Assembly: GCA_034687125.1 (NCBI GenBank)
Contig: JAQGBZ010000030.1
Location: forward strand, 1-64,000
DNA length: 64,000 bases
Source of the DNA: Neelides folsomi
Lineage: Eukaryota; Arthropoda; Collembola; Neelipleona; Neelidae
Reading direction: 5' to 3'
A program made the translations under genes and the position numbers. The notes beneath the pieces are model-generated. The model was not told where the DNA came from, did no database searches, and saw only the letters and a list, made by a program, of their open reading frames with translations. Within the stretch, counting starts at the first letter, position 1. Each line of letters opens with the position of its first letter. Below, piece after piece: positions 50,275 through 63,848 of this stretch.

Positions 50275-52118
50275 TTTATCAAGATCAAAGGGAGCAGGTA
50301 AAAATAATAACTAATGAATATTTAGAAAATGGAAAGAATTCGATTTATCACTCGAGGGTTATACTTCCATTCAAATGAGTTGTTGGATCAATAAAAAGCG
50401 TTCTTTGCGATTAATCCATTGACTTGATTCAGACCTGAGCCTGGCACATGAATCCCCTTTGCTTGTTTGATTAAATAATAAACATTGAATGATGAAAATT
50501 AAATTGTACTTATTAATATGGATAAATCAATGTTAAAATAGAAGACCCAGAATACGTTCTGAAATATATTATAAAAATTTTAAATTCTTAACTTTTAGTA
50601 AAAAATTTTAAATGGATTTAATGTTTATGGATATTGTTTAAAATAAAGAAGTAATTTTTCGTTCTCGATCACGACAGCTTACGACAGCCGACGACAGATG
50701 AAGGAAAAAAGCGAGAAAGTGGAAGTGATGAGAAAAATCAATACTTTTGTAATCTCTTCGGCGGGTCCAAATTCTCATGTGTTCTTTCTGAGGCGCTAAA
50801 GATAAGATTCATCATCGAATATTTATCTTTTTTCCCTCGCGTCTCATTTATTACATCACTTTCAATTACATTTTCAGTTTAAGATAATCATTCATTTAAT
50901 TTTTATCATTTAGTTAACATTATTAATTGTTACACACGCCATTTTATTGGCGGTTTCTTATCCTTTTCCTAGCAAGATGATTGCTAATTCTCAATCTTTG
51001 AAAATGTGATTCACATAAAATGGTTGGAGCATAATTGGAGAATTCACGGTAATTTCATTTCCTTTTTAAAATATTTAGATTTAATTTATTATTGTAGAAT
51101 TAATCTAAAATTGCAATTGTCAGCTAAATGGCGGTTAAAATGCGATTGACCGATAAAACGGATAAACCACCATCATCACTTTATTTGTTAGATAACTTTA
51201 ATTGGTCAAAACAAATCTCTCTTTCTGCAATCTCTACATTTATATAATTTTATACATTTTATATCTCTATATTGTATAGAGATATTTTTATCAATATTTA
51301 TTCTAAAAAGTTTATATCATGTCATTGAAGTCTTTTTGAATCATGCTTAAAGGAATTTTATATTTAACATGTTTATTTATAAGATAGATTTATAAAAGTA
51401 TATTTGGACATGATAAGTTAATGGATTAAAAACTCATGTGATATTTATTAAAACTTTCCAGACTACAATGTAGTTCGAGTCCTTCTCAAGCAAATAACAA
51501 CATCAAAGAGGATCGTGGAGATCGAAGTAAGTTAATTTTTATACATAATTTATTCGTAATCGTAATCCATATAATTCGGATATATTTAAAATAATATGTG
51601 GAACAAAGTAATTTAATCATCTTAAATTATACATTAGACAATGTAGAATGTGAATTAAAATGTGATAATTATAATAACGATGATGGTAATGGCAGGTTTG
51701 AATGTGATTCTCATGATTTGATTGAGAAACTATCGACATTCAAACTTCACGACCAATTAGCGAATAATAATACGACCCCACGAATCCACCAATTTTCGCA
51801 TACTAAATTATATCCATTTTCTAATTTCTAATGGTGGTTCGTGTGCTGGGAGTCGAATAAAAGACTTTTTCTTCTCATTGTCTCCTCTTTCCGAAGGTCG
51901 AAGGTCTAGCAAAGGAAAATTATGATGTTCATTCAAGGGCTGAATTTGAGATAGAGAATATATTGAGACCCAAATTAAAAATTGATTTGTATCACCTCGT
52001 TCCTGGGACCGTCTCGGTTCTCCCGGACCGAAACCCGCACCGAATAAAGCTCCGATTTCTCCCCTTTCTCCACGTTTCTTCTCCATTCCGTGCCCAGTAC
52101 TCTCCGTCCTTCCCTCCC
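50275..52118. other. Intergenic region with unassigned exon-like sequence
   Basis: The left part (to about 50850) is probably the CFAP20 promoter and leader. A 65-nt block at 51472-51536 has a good acceptor (TTTCCAG) and a consensus donor (GAA|GTAAGT) and is open in one frame. An open frame of 77 codons without an ATG follows at 51598-51831. The two cannot be joined in phase by any acceptor I can see, so I do not call a gene. GC content rises from 51980 into the NAPRT promoter. Confidence 0.35.
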
Positions 52119-52186
52119 TATATAAACACTAACTAAAGTAGGCAATAATTCGGATAATAATTCTAACAACCAAACAACGATTTTTG
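52119..52186 (+). promoter_or_regulatory. NAPRT promoter and untranslated first exon
   Basis: TATATAAA at 52119-52126 sits at the right edge of a GC-rich block. Transcription would start near 52150. A donor (TTTTTG|GTAAGA) follows 52186, and an acceptor (TTTTCAG) precedes 53328 just ahead of the NAPRT start codon. The 5' UTR would therefore be split by an intron of about 1.1 kb. The pairing of donor and acceptor is inferred. Confidence 0.5.
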
Positions 52187-53361
52187 GTAAGACTTTTAGA
52201 ATAAAATCTCAGTGTCAGTGTTTAAGATCATTAGATTTTTCTAAAATTATAATTATCTAATATACATAAGAAAAAGGCATTTAAAAGAATATCTATAATA
52301 TTATAGGTCACAAATTAATACTATTTTACTGATATATAAAGTTTAATCGAAAGAGGAACGGCAATTTTATGATTTTATGGTTCATTAAATTCATTATTTA
52401 GTAAAGTTAATGTGCAAACGCAAACAGGCAAAATGTCGATATTGAAAGCAGAAAGCTTAGCGCTCAATTAAAGGCAAAATATTTATCCATCTCTTTATGA
52501 ACTATCGCCGACATATTATTTATTAATTGGAAATTCGGTTTTCTTTCTTAGACCTACATTTCTTAGATCTTATTACATACTAAAGATATGTACTTACTTA
52601 CATTAGATAAATACATGTTGTATTTGTTTACTATTGATATTCGTTATGCTCCGAAGACTCCTAGAGTAGAAATGAAGTATTTATTCATTAAGATTGGAAA
52701 GAAAATTATATGCGCTTTTACTGTATTTACTGTATGATGCACGCTATCGATATAAAGATACATTTTCATAAATTCTTACTTCTATAGTTTATTGGCATTA
52801 AGTACAGTATCAAGCAAATGGCCATTCAAAAGAGTTGAATTCTTAAATAACGAAAGTGAGTATAAAGTTTATGGATCTATTTGAAGTAATATTTTATCAT
52901 TGTTTTAACGGTCTAGGTTGGATTTTTGGTTTCATATTTTATAACTACATTTAACTACGCATTGTATCCTCCTATTCAATATGAGAATTTGAGCGTGTCA
53001 CTCCGGTGTTTTTTTAAGTTGTCCTTTAATAAGGGAGTGATAAGGAAGGTAAATCCATAAACAAGTATTTGTCAAAGTGACTTTTTCCAAGTGATGGATG
53101 AAAGTCCACATGCACATAAACTTGCTTAGCTTGTTAATCAAGTTGCTAAATCTTAAGGTCAAATTAATTCATAAAACAATGGGGTAATTTACTGAAACCG
53201 TGTCCTACCATTCAGTCCTATAATATCCAATTGTTTGCATTGTTTCAAGTATTGGCACTTTTTAAATAAAAACCTGATTTCCTTCAAACCTCCATGAATG
53301 CAAATTAATTGTAAGGTCTATTTTCAGAGTTTGCTTGTCGAATGACAAGCAAAAGTTGGTG

Positions 53362-56360
53362 ATGGCAGAAAACGAAATTATCATCCAAGAATCCTCCACA
53401 GTATCTGCTGCGGTCAAAGTGAGAAAAAATAGTCATCGTCAAAATGCAGTCATCCAGCCACTTCTCACAGGTAAACCTATCCAAATTATTATTTATAGCG
53501 ATTTTACAAAAAAGATTTTACATAAGTTAAAAGTTTGCTATATTGAAAGGTTAGCTCATCATTTTATGATTAGGTTTTAGATACCCAACTCCTTCAAATT
53601 GACGTGTTTATTTGTTATGCTAATAAACATTTGGTGGGACAATTGGAGTTGGCACGAAAGATCTCCGAACCATTAATTTATAAAATGGAGAGTTTGTTTA
53701 GAAAAAGAAAATCGATTTTAATATAGATATAATAAATCATACTGACTTAATATATTTATTCATTATCACTTGTTAGACAATATAAAATGCGTACATGTAT
53801 AGTCTTAATATTTTATACAATATATGGAATTAACATCGTAAATTCATTTTCTTAGAAAGAGTTTTAGAATTTAATAGCTCATTCATTATTGATTTTATTT
53901 TTTAATTTATTTTTGATTTTTCTTTTTAGATTTGTATCAAATCACAATGGCCTACGCCTACTGGAGGTCTCGTAAAACTGAAGATTGGGCTGTCTTCGAT
54001 CTCTTCTTTAGAAAGAATCCGTTCCATGGGGAATTCACCATATTTGCCGGGCTTGATGAATGCCTTAAATTTCTTGAGAATTTTCACTACTCAGCGAGTG
54101 GTAAAATCTCATTACTCATTACCATAATTAAGAAGGAAAAATTAATTATTGTAACAAGTAATTGAGCAAATGGTTCAATTTTAGATATCGAGTATTTGAG
54201 AGAAACTCTACCAACAGTCGAGCCAGATTTTTTTAATTTCTTGGGTGATCTGACAGCTGATGGAATAACGGTCAATGCGATTCCTGAAGGATCCATTGTT
54301 TTTCCTCGAGTTCCTATTATGAGAATTGAAGGACCGTTGATTGTAGCTCAGCTATTGGAAACAACGCTTTTGACCCTTGTTAATTACGCGAGTCTTGTGG
54401 CGACCAACGCTGCAAGATATAGGCTTGCTGCTGGACCCAACGTTACACTTTTAGAGTTTGGTTTAAGGAGAGCACAGGGACCTGATGGTGGACTTTCGGC
54501 TTCAAAATATGCTTATTTGGGTAAATTGCGAATTATAATTTATTATAATTTATAGTTGAAACATGGTTAATCTAATACTACTTTAAATGTTTACTCTAAA
54601 TTAACATTTTATTAAAAAATATTAGGTGGATTTGATGGAACGAGTAATGTTTTGGCTGGTAAGCTGTACAACATTCCGGTCAAAGGAACTCATGCACATG
54701 CATACATTTCAAGCTTCACTGATTGCAAGGAACTAAAATTAAGAGTAATTTCAAGATTTGAATATTCAAAATATTCAGAATATAAATTATACAATATATA
54801 CAATACCTACTATATATTTAATGTATTGTATTAATATATTATTTATTTTTCTTCTAATTAGACTCTTAAGCACAAAGATACAAATGAAGAAAAGGATTTC
54901 ATTGCAATGTGCGCAGAGCGAAAAAATGAATTGACACCTGTTTTAAATCTTCTTCAAGAAGAATCTTCAGATGGGGAACTTGCAGCGTTTGCTTCTTACG
55001 CTATTGCATTCCCAGATGCCTTCATTGCGCTGGTGGACACGTACGATACCGTGAGGTAGAGATTAGTGTGCTACCCTCGCTAATCCCATTCCTCAACCTA
55101 TATTTCATTTTTTAAACAAACAATTATCCTTTTATTCATTTTTATTGATTAGTTAGCTTAGCTATTTTGATTATTTTTTTTTAAATTTCAAAGCACCAAA
55201 TTGCACCTTATACAATATTAACTATATTACTAATATTTAAGTAATGTATAGTTAGTGTAATATTGGTTCCAAATCTTGTTTCATTTTTAATGGATTAACA
55301 TTTTATAGGAGCGGACTTTTGAATTTCTGTGCTGTTGCAATGGCTCTCAACGATATGGGATATTTACCGAAGGGAATACGAATCGATAGTGGAGATTTGG
55401 CTTATTTGTCTACATTGGCAAGAGAGATTTTTGAAAGAGTTGCTGAAAAGTAAATTGAAGATCATTTTAATTTTAATGCATATACTACATTTATTATATT
55501 TTTTAAAACTTTATTTAATGATATATTATTTATTTTATATTAGATATTCATTGGAGTGGTTCCGTACTTTGACAATTGTTGCATCAAATGATATCAATGA
55601 AGAAACAATTTGGTCATTGAATGAACAAGGACATCAAATTAATTGTTTCGGAATCGGAACTCATTTGGTGACTTGTCAACGTCAGCCAGCTCTTGGCTGC
55701 GTTTACAAACTTGTTGAAATTAATTCAATTCCAAAGATCAAACTAAGCGAGGATGTTGAGAAAGTGACAATGCCAGGGAGAAAGGACGTTTACAGGTAAA
55801 TATTTAAATATCCACCTTGAAGAAAAATTTAAACTAGTTTTAAGAGGGATAATATCCTATATTTAATTAATAAATAATTATTTTATTCAGATTGTATGGA
55901 GCTGATGGTCATGCATTAATTGACCTTCTTGTACAAACTGGAGAACAAGCACCAGAAGCAAAAAATAAAGTTCTTTGTCGTCACCCGTTTCATGAATCTA
56001 AGCGTGCTTGGGTGAATCCAGCTAAAGTTGAACCACTTTACAAAGTATTTTGGAAGGATGGGCAAATCTGCCAAGAACTTCCCAATTTACAAGAAATAAG
56101 ACAACGAGTGAAGGAATCGATGATTACGTTGAGACAAGACCATAAAAGAAATTTGAACCCAACACCGTATAAAGTATTATTTCACATTTATATTAATCCA
56201 ATATTGGATTAAACAAATTACAGATGTTTTTGCATTTTATGACGCCATTGATAAAAGTAAAAAATATATTTAATTATTTCAGGTAGCTGTGAGTGACGCT
56301 TTATATCATTTCATTCATGACCTTTGGCTCGAAAACGCTCCGATTGGGCAGCTCTCTTGA
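53362..56360 (+). CDS. NAPRT: Nicotinate phosphoribosyltransferase
   Basis: Exons 53362-53470, 53930-54100, 54185-54520, 54626-54744, 54862-55055, 55309-55449, 55544-55795, 55891-56173 and 56283-56360; 560 residues against about 538 in human. NAPRT motifs run in order: [44 protein letters not shown] (nicotinate and phosphate site), [27 protein letters not shown] (phosphoribosyl site), ASNDINEE, and FGIGTHLVT. The enzyme converts nicotinate and PRPP to nicotinate mononucleotide, the first step of the Preiss-Handler route to NAD, in the cytosol. The ATG at 53362 is the first in frame after the acceptor. About 37 variable residues precede the conserved DLYQ. The C-terminus ([12 protein letters not shown]) is also conserved. 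Confidence 0.97.
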
Positions 56361-58124
56361 CAATGAAAGTTGGGCCTCAGCCCCACCACTTACTGAAAGT
56401 AACGATTTCACTGGAAGAGTTTGTAGTGGGTTCTAATATTGAAAGCAATTCCTTTTAAACAAGTTCACATTTATTCCAAATGCCTTTGCATGATCAATGA
56501 ATTAATTCTATTTTATTCATTGAATACTATTATTAAGCAATTCAATGGATACATGATCAATGAATTAATAAGCACAAATTGCAAATAATTATAATATTGT
56601 GCAAATTGTTTGTAATCCATATTTTTGGAAAAATGAAATTAATGAGTAAAAATTAAATATTATATTAATATGCTATATTAATATATAAATATAGACATTT
56701 ACAATACATATTGTATTGTATTGTACATGTACCTACTAAGACAAAAGATTATATATATATATACGGATATTATAATCAATTAGAAAATTTTTATCTAATC
56801 AAAACTATAATTAATGGTACTTCATAATAAACATGATAATTTTTTTAATATAAAATTATATAGTTTTAAATGAATTCGTTTAAAATAATAAGTTTTTAGT
56901 TTTTTAATCTATTTTGCATTACTTATTCTCGTCTAATTCAGGAGCTTTACATCAGCTGCAATAAATACTAATTTGTATAAGTATACAGCAGGAGAATTAT
57001 AAATGATATTAAGTTATAATCATATGAAAAAGAAAAATGAAATATTGTCAAAATACAAATACAAATAGTCAAATATTTAAGTAAAGCGTGCCGGTAAAAT
57101 AGACCTTAAAATACTCAAAAGGATAGAAATTAGAATTTCAATTATCTAGTAAAGAATAATAGCTTAAACATTTGATCGAAAACTTCCTAAAATTAATAAA
57201 TTACTGAAGCTGGATTATAGAAAAATTAAATAAATAATTAGATTAAATAATATTTCAAACTTAATTATTAACCAAACGAGAAAATTCAAATCGTGGTTTA
57301 TCTCAAATTTCATCTTCAATTCAATATACCTTACAATGTTAATGGAAATTCAATCTAAATTCCTTTCATTATTTGTACATCAAATAATCTATTTATTATG
57401 TATACTTAAGATACGCAAAAGATAAATCTGTTATTAAAAATACTCTGAATTAAGTCATTTACTAATAGGTACTATTGAACAATTATACCAAACATAATGA
57501 ATAGTATGTAATTAGTGTAATAATAACTTTTAAATTATTCTTGTTTCTAAATTATAGTTTTCATGTTCAAAGAAGTGTTATTGGTTAAAAACCATTTCGA
57601 TCAATAATTCAACAATTGACAAAACTTAAAGAAATTATACTTATTATTACAATATTGAATTATTAAAGGTTAGTTAATTGAGTACAAAATTATAATTGGC
57701 CATTATTTCATTGCATAAGTACATAACCAAGGATAGTTGTTTATTGGTTATTATTTTTATGATGCATTAAAGTTCCATTTTTCCCTTCCAATAGTTTAAA
57801 TCTCTATAATTAAATTAATAGGATACCTAATCATCACATACAGAGAAGGTTTTGTAACAATTAAATCACAAATAACAATATTTTACATTCATAAACAATA
57901 CATGTATTGTATTTATTTATATAAGATTATGAACATAAAAATCTATTAAAATAGATAAATGTAAATAAAAATTTATCCATAATCTCATTATAATTATTTC
58001 TCTATTTAATGATTGTTTTTTACATTGGTCATTAGAATTCCAAAGGTCTCAAGTTCTCATTAAAAATAATTGATAAACTTTGATTTATAAATACTAAGAA
58101 TTTACAATTATTTTAGCAAGAATC
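56361..58124. other. AT-rich intergenic stretch
   Basis: No gene, RNA or element is supported. The sequence has a short run of AT dinucleotides near 56750-56760 and simple AT-rich words. An acceptor-like site ends eight bases before the next start codon (58125), so an untranslated exon may lie within it. Confidence 0.5.
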
Positions 58125-60477
58125 ATGTCGATCCAAATGACTGATGTCTCTACGGCTAACTCGGACGTTTATTCAGTTCGTAATGCGGTCATGCCCAATT
58201 CCAACGTTCTGAGCACTTTCAGTTCCTGCATCTTCTCAGAATTATCATCCATTGTTGAAGAGGATAAAGATGAAGTTGAGGATGAAGAAGCAGAAAAGAA
58301 AGCCAAAGCAGAAGCAATGAAAACGATTTATGTCAGATATCCTAAAATTTATACAAAAGTGTTTCAAATCATGATGAAAGAAAATGATCTGATGGAATTG
58401 AAGAAACACAAACAAGATTGGATGCTTATGAATGCAATATCCCGAGTAACTACGATGGCAGCTCTGAAGAAGAAAACGGCTCTTCTGAAAGAAAGAAGGA
58501 AACGGAGATTCAAAGATCCTTATGCGCATTTGAAAACAAAGAGAAGATCTTCTTTGCCACCTTACAAAGATATGGAAGATGATTGGATCATATTTGAGTA
58601 CTTTTATAGGAATATATTTATTTTCCAGTAATTACTCAAAATATCATCTTCAAATTGATCCAATTTTTTGTATATTTTGCATGTTTTTTAATTTTTTAAA
58701 GGCTTGTTGATCCAGTTGTGTTGAATATGAGAATGCAAGCTGTAATGGGCTCAAACTTGATGAAATTGAACGATGAATTCTTAAGCACGTTATACAAACG
58801 GATCCGAAAAAAAGAAAATGCTGAAATTAACGCTCGCTTAGTTTCGCGGAAAATGACTGAACGTGCACGTTTAAAAAAACTAATTCTTGATGGTAAATTA
58901 CATTAGAAACCCCTTTTATGTAATATGTAATATGTAATATGTATATTTGAAAGTATATGACTCCACTCCATATTTGGTAAATTTTAAGGAAAGGCCGAAA
59001 TGACAGAAGAGTATAAAGATTCTTTAAAGGACGTAAGGGGTCATCCATTGTTTACGTAAATGAATTTTTCTTTTTTTTGTATTTCATGGATAAATTTTGT
59101 TCTTTTGGATAAGCTCGCACAACTTATGGATTTTGGCTAAAGTTATATAAAATATAAACATAAGTATAAGCGTAATATAATGAATTAATTAATTAATAAT
59201 GCCAATCTTAAATTAAAATTTTATTTTAATAATATCGCACATTTCACAGGGCAAACAGGCTTATTGAGCGAATCAATATTTATGGTCAAAAGTTTTCTGC
59301 TCCACCCAAATTCATGAAGGAATCAATGAATCCAGTCGAACCTTGTGGTATATGAATTTTTATAATATTTAGCACCGTGTATTTAAATAGTACACAAATG
59401 ACATAAATAATGTATATTGGAATATATATATGCCAAAAGTATTATTTATATTAACTATGGTATAAAACATGCAATTCAACATAGGGAAATATATTGTATA
59501 TGAAATAATTCCATATTATTTTTTAAAGAGTTTGACATTGCCAAATTCTTCAGACATCTTGATCATACTGGAAGAAAATGGCGTCCAACAGAAGAGGAAT
59601 TAAGAAGATGCATAAAACTGAAGAGAGATAATAATAAAATAAGGAAAAAAGAGATTAAAAAGAAAAAGAAATCGTGTCATGAATTACCAAACGAGAAAGA
59701 CAAAGCTGCATGTAATTCAGATTTTCTCGGAGAGCATGACGAAGTTGAAATTGGCGAATCCAAAAGCGACATTTCCCCAATAGGATCGGGAATAGTTAGA
59801 AGGCGTAAAACTTTGATCGAAACCCTTCCAGACACTGATGAAGAAATCGATGAAAAAGAAAGTACAATTATTAAAATATGAATTTTTTATCTAGAATATC
59901 TATTTCATATACAGTTATCTTAAAAACGTGTTAAATTAAATTGCAGCATATCTTAAAATTCTTATGGGCCACACTATCGAAGCAGAAAAGGAGTTTGAAA
60001 AGGATTACATAAGCGTTAAGAAACTGTATGCAAATCTTGATGAACTCAACGAAACTATGAAACAACGATCATTGGATGCGGCCAAAATGCAAAAGTTCCT
60101 TACAGACAAATGCAACACTCCTCCTTTTAGGAGGCAAAAAAAGATTTTTGCAACAATGAAGCAGGAGACAGGAATTCAAAGTCTGGATAATTGTAAACCG
60201 TTCAAAGACCCGCTCATTAAAAAATACATTGATGATGTTAAGGTAAGTTGCTTTAATTTAAACTTTATGTAATTAAAAACTTAACTTTACTGTGATAAAT
60301 AATCGTTTATTTTAATGCTCATAAAATATTTTTTATATTTCCCAGAATCCTGATACAATGATAACTAACTTTACTAAAATCCACAATCTCCTGGAAAGAA
60401 GTCAACTTGTTGCGAATGAATTTACTCAGAAACTTGGCGGTATGATCATTGCAACGCTTAAGCCACCAATGGATTGA
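58125..60477 (+). CDS. Basic, helix-rich protein of unknown function
   Basis: Exons 58125-58597, 58702-58892, 58989-59055, 59250-59347, 59529-59861, 59947-60242 and 60346-60477; 529 residues, all junctions in phase. I do not recognise a family. The first 50 residues are Ser/Thr/Val-rich. A Glu/Asp then Lys/Arg-rich helical section follows, with RYPKIYTKVF and KERRKRRFKDPYAH. Exons 2-4 are helical and basic (RIRKKENAEINARL). Exon 5 has a basic patch (KIRKKEIKKKKKSC, likely nuclear signal or nucleic-acid/tubulin binding) and an acidic end. Exon 6 has a coiled coil and exon 7 a short helical end. No signal peptide or membrane segment is seen. The style resembles rapidly evolving axonemal or sperm proteins, but that is a guess. 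The ATG has an upstream acceptor-like site eight bases before it. Confidence 0.8.
58917..58945 (+). repeat. Short 7-bp microsatellite
   Basis: The word TAATATG is repeated three times with partial copies at each side, within the intron that follows the second exon of the unknown gene. Confidence 0.8.
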
Positions 60478-63400
60478 TCCAGCAATTAAAAAACATTTTA
60501 CGTCAAACAAATTCAAAAAGTATGTTAAATATGAAGAAATTAAATTTAATTAAATTAAATTAAAAACACGAAAAATTCGAGTCAGAAAAAGTCCCAAGTT
60601 TCTTTTGAACAACGCTTTTGTAGCTATGAAAAATTAAATTAATATATTTTAGATGTATTTATAACTATAATAATAGTATATGGCTGAATTGGAGGTGTAC
60701 AATAAAATTAAGATGCAATTCTAACATAACGTGTTTATTAAACCACACAAAAATAATTTGACAGAGGTTGACTTTGACAATTGTGTACGTTTGGAAACTC
60801 ACTTATTCTATTACACGAGTAATATCTAGGTACATGTATTTAGATACGATGGTAAGTGTTCAGTACACTTATTGCACACCGTTTGACTGTTTTTTTTAAT
60901 AAAGTCCGCATGATTTACCCCTTATTACCAAATTTCCTCTTTTCTTTGTTTTCCAAAATGTTATATGTTAATTTCGCTTTTTAAATATTATAAACTTCTT
61001 TTTACCTAGTTAAAATCTTTGTTTTAAACTGTACGACAAATGTTGAAATGTATGGGTAAACACAATACAAAGTTACACACATAATAATTAGTTAAGGTTT
61101 TGTATGACATTGAAGTCTAATAAAAGTTTCAATCCTTAAATTATAAAACATTCTTTTAAGTTTTGGAACTATTAACAATTTACAATTACTATCAACAGAT
61201 AGGTTTGACATTATGTACTTTAATTATGGTTAATCCAGTATAATGTTATATCCAGTGTACTATACTATAGATTTTATATTACATCGATTTTAATACCTAG
61301 AGTAAGTAAAAATTAGCAACATGTAACTTAATTTTGCATAAATAAGTCGTAACATATTATACATACTTACCATTAGTTTAACATATTCATATGTAATTTA
61401 AGATTTCTCGTACAATAGATATTTGTTAGAATACCTACAATACAAATAAATGTATATGTATGTATGTATCTATAAATAGATGTACAGATCGTCATTTAGC
61501 GAAAAATTATCCGGATCTACTTTGATATACCTATCATATATAAATTCAAAGGGTTAATTATTATAATATTAATACCTAATATAATATATTTATTTTAAAT
61601 ATCGGGAATTTTAGGGAATAAATACAGATATTACAACGTTCTTTACGATTTATAAATGTTTCAAACTTTTTAGATAAATATTATAATTATATTATAGTGT
61701 CCAATTTCGGTGTAGGATTAAACATAATTATATTTATATGAGAGTAAATGTTTTGTATGATAAATAATATGTATTTATGGATTATTAGTTAAAAGGTGAA
61801 GAGAGGCAAATCCACATTTAGTTTATATTGTGGGTTTAAATGTTTAATTAAAGTTATTAACAATGCAATTTTATTAAAATTCGATTTTAAAATTTCTAAA
61901 CGGTAAGGTGAAATGGATGAATTTTGGTTAAACAGTTAGGTAATTTCTTAATTATTTATAAATATTTTTTAGGAAATCATTACTACTATCTGTATAATAT
62001 ATTCTATGGTATATATTCAACTTAATTAATTTATATATATATTCATTATTCACACACATATAGGATTTGATTGATAAAGGTACTTAAGAGAGTTTCAAAA
62101 ATTGTTTCACTTCCTTTCACATTCAACGAAGCAGATCACATTTTCAAAATAATATTTTAATTGAATACTCAGAAACCAAATTACTCAAGGCGTTCCATAT
62201 TTAATTTCAAGTAATTATTAATTTACAAATACGGAGTTAATTTTATATATAATTTTAAAGCTTTCAGCACCATAATGTTTATATTGAATTCCAGAAAAAG
62301 TCCAGCAAAAGTCAGCAAATAATTTTGTTAATTTTTAATGTTTAATTTGCATTAGCGTAAGTTTACAATAATTCTAATGCACCATAATATTATTAATCGT
62401 TGTATTCTAATATCATATCTTACAATTAGTTAGTTCTTATTGAACGCTATTTAGCATGCCTAAAAATTACAGTTTTGCTATAATGAGAAAATTAAGGCAA
62501 AATCCACAAAACCTTTAGTATTATATAATAATACTTGGAAAATAAGTCATAAATTGAATAGCAAACTCTTACTTCATTAATTTGGAAGCATTGGTGATTG
62601 TGATCGCCTTTACAGACCCCAATATACATAAATTATATAATTAATTTATCTCTAATTTTTATACCAATCATTGTTCAATTTTTTTGCATTACTTTTAGAT
62701 TTAAATTGATATATAATTTTTTATAATCAATATTTTAATATCATTTCTCGCATAATGTCAATGTTAATATTTCTACTACATAATATATTAAACTATTTAA
62801 TTTATATCGCAAATCCTATGATTTTCACAATTCAATGTACAATAAATGAATATTGCATATTAAAATTATACATAGAGTATATACATAGAATCTACCAACT
62901 ACAATAGAACAACCAAGCATTGTATTTTGTTCATAGAGTTCATACACATGAATGCAATACTTTAGCATTACTGATCCCTATGATCAAACAAGCTTTGCAA
63001 AACTTTTCAATGCATAAGGAATGAACGAGTGATTGAAGGGGAATTTGGAATGATTGGAGCTTGATAAATTTTCAAATAGAGTAGAATACTAAACATTTTT
63101 TATATTATTTATCAATATTGGTATATTTATTATAATTCAAAATTCAACAAAAATGAATCTAACGTCATACAGGTAATATTTAAAGTCAGACAATCGTATC
63201 TGATTAAATAAAACTTTATCAAAAATTAAATGATACCAATACAATTCCTTACTTTTAGTAAGATACTTTATATTCACTAGGTATTCATGAATATTTATAT
63301 ATTTCAACTTCGTCCTGCAAGGTCCTGCATTCAACTAATCCTAAATACCTTAAGATGTAATTAATCTGTATACATGATCACATTCAAAACTGTTCATTCA

Positions 63401-63692
63401 ATATGTAATTTACTGTGTGTTCAACTTTAAGAACTTTCTCTTTAAGATATTTTAGTATATTCAGTTCTTGTACATTTTAGAATATTAGACATAAAATATG
63501 TATGGAATTAATTACCCATTTAGTAATAATTTTAAATCTAATGTGTTAACATTCCATACATATTTTATATCTAATATATCATCCCATCTGTGTATCAAGT
63601 TTCATTTTCAGGTTTTTCGTTTCAGTCAACATTGGAATTTTAGGTTCGATTTACCTAATTAAATGAGATTTCAATTTAATGAAAGTGTTGCT
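60478..63692. other. AT-rich gene desert, possible long 3' UTR
   Basis: Over 3 kb has no supported exon on either strand. It lies downstream of the stop codon of a minus-strand terminal exon (63693-63848), so part of it may be a long 3' UTR of that gene. A strong inverted repeat at 63482-63577 falls in this part. The left few hundred bases belong to the 3' region of the 529-residue gene. Confidence 0.5.
63482..63577. repeat. Inverted repeat, 27-bp arms, 42-nt loop
   Basis: Arms at 63482-63508 and 63551-63577 are reverse complements with one mismatch (core ATTCCATACATATTTTAT). RNA from either strand would form a stable hairpin. It could be a short non-autonomous DNA transposon with terminal repeats, a small-RNA precursor, or a 3' UTR structure of the gene ending at 63693. 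Confidence 0.85.
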
Positions 63693-63848
63693 TCAATTAT
63701 GTTCTTTGGAAGCAGCCTTTGAAGTGTTTGAAGCTTCAGGTTCCTCAATTTCAACAGTCGGGGCTTCAGGAGTTTTTCTACCCATATTCGGAGTCGCGGG
63801 AGTTGGCTCATCAGCAAACAAAGGATTCTTCACTTCCATTTCTCCAGC
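63693..63848 (-). CDS. Last coding exon of a gene continuing beyond the window
   Basis: Reading leftward from an acceptor (TTTATCTCAG) at 63850-63849, the exon encodes AGEMEVKNPLFADEPTPATP, then a Pro/Thr/Glu-rich tail ending SKEHN and TGA at 63695-63693. It is 52 codons in phase 0. Composition (acidic, Pro/Thr-rich, no hydrophobic segment) suits the cytoplasmic tail of a membrane protein or a disordered C-terminus. I do not recognise the gene. The remaining exons would lie to the right, outside the window. Confidence 0.55.
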   Translation of the reverse strand, partial: AGEMEVKNPLFADEPTPATPNMGRKTPEAPTVEIEEPEASNTSKAASKEHN

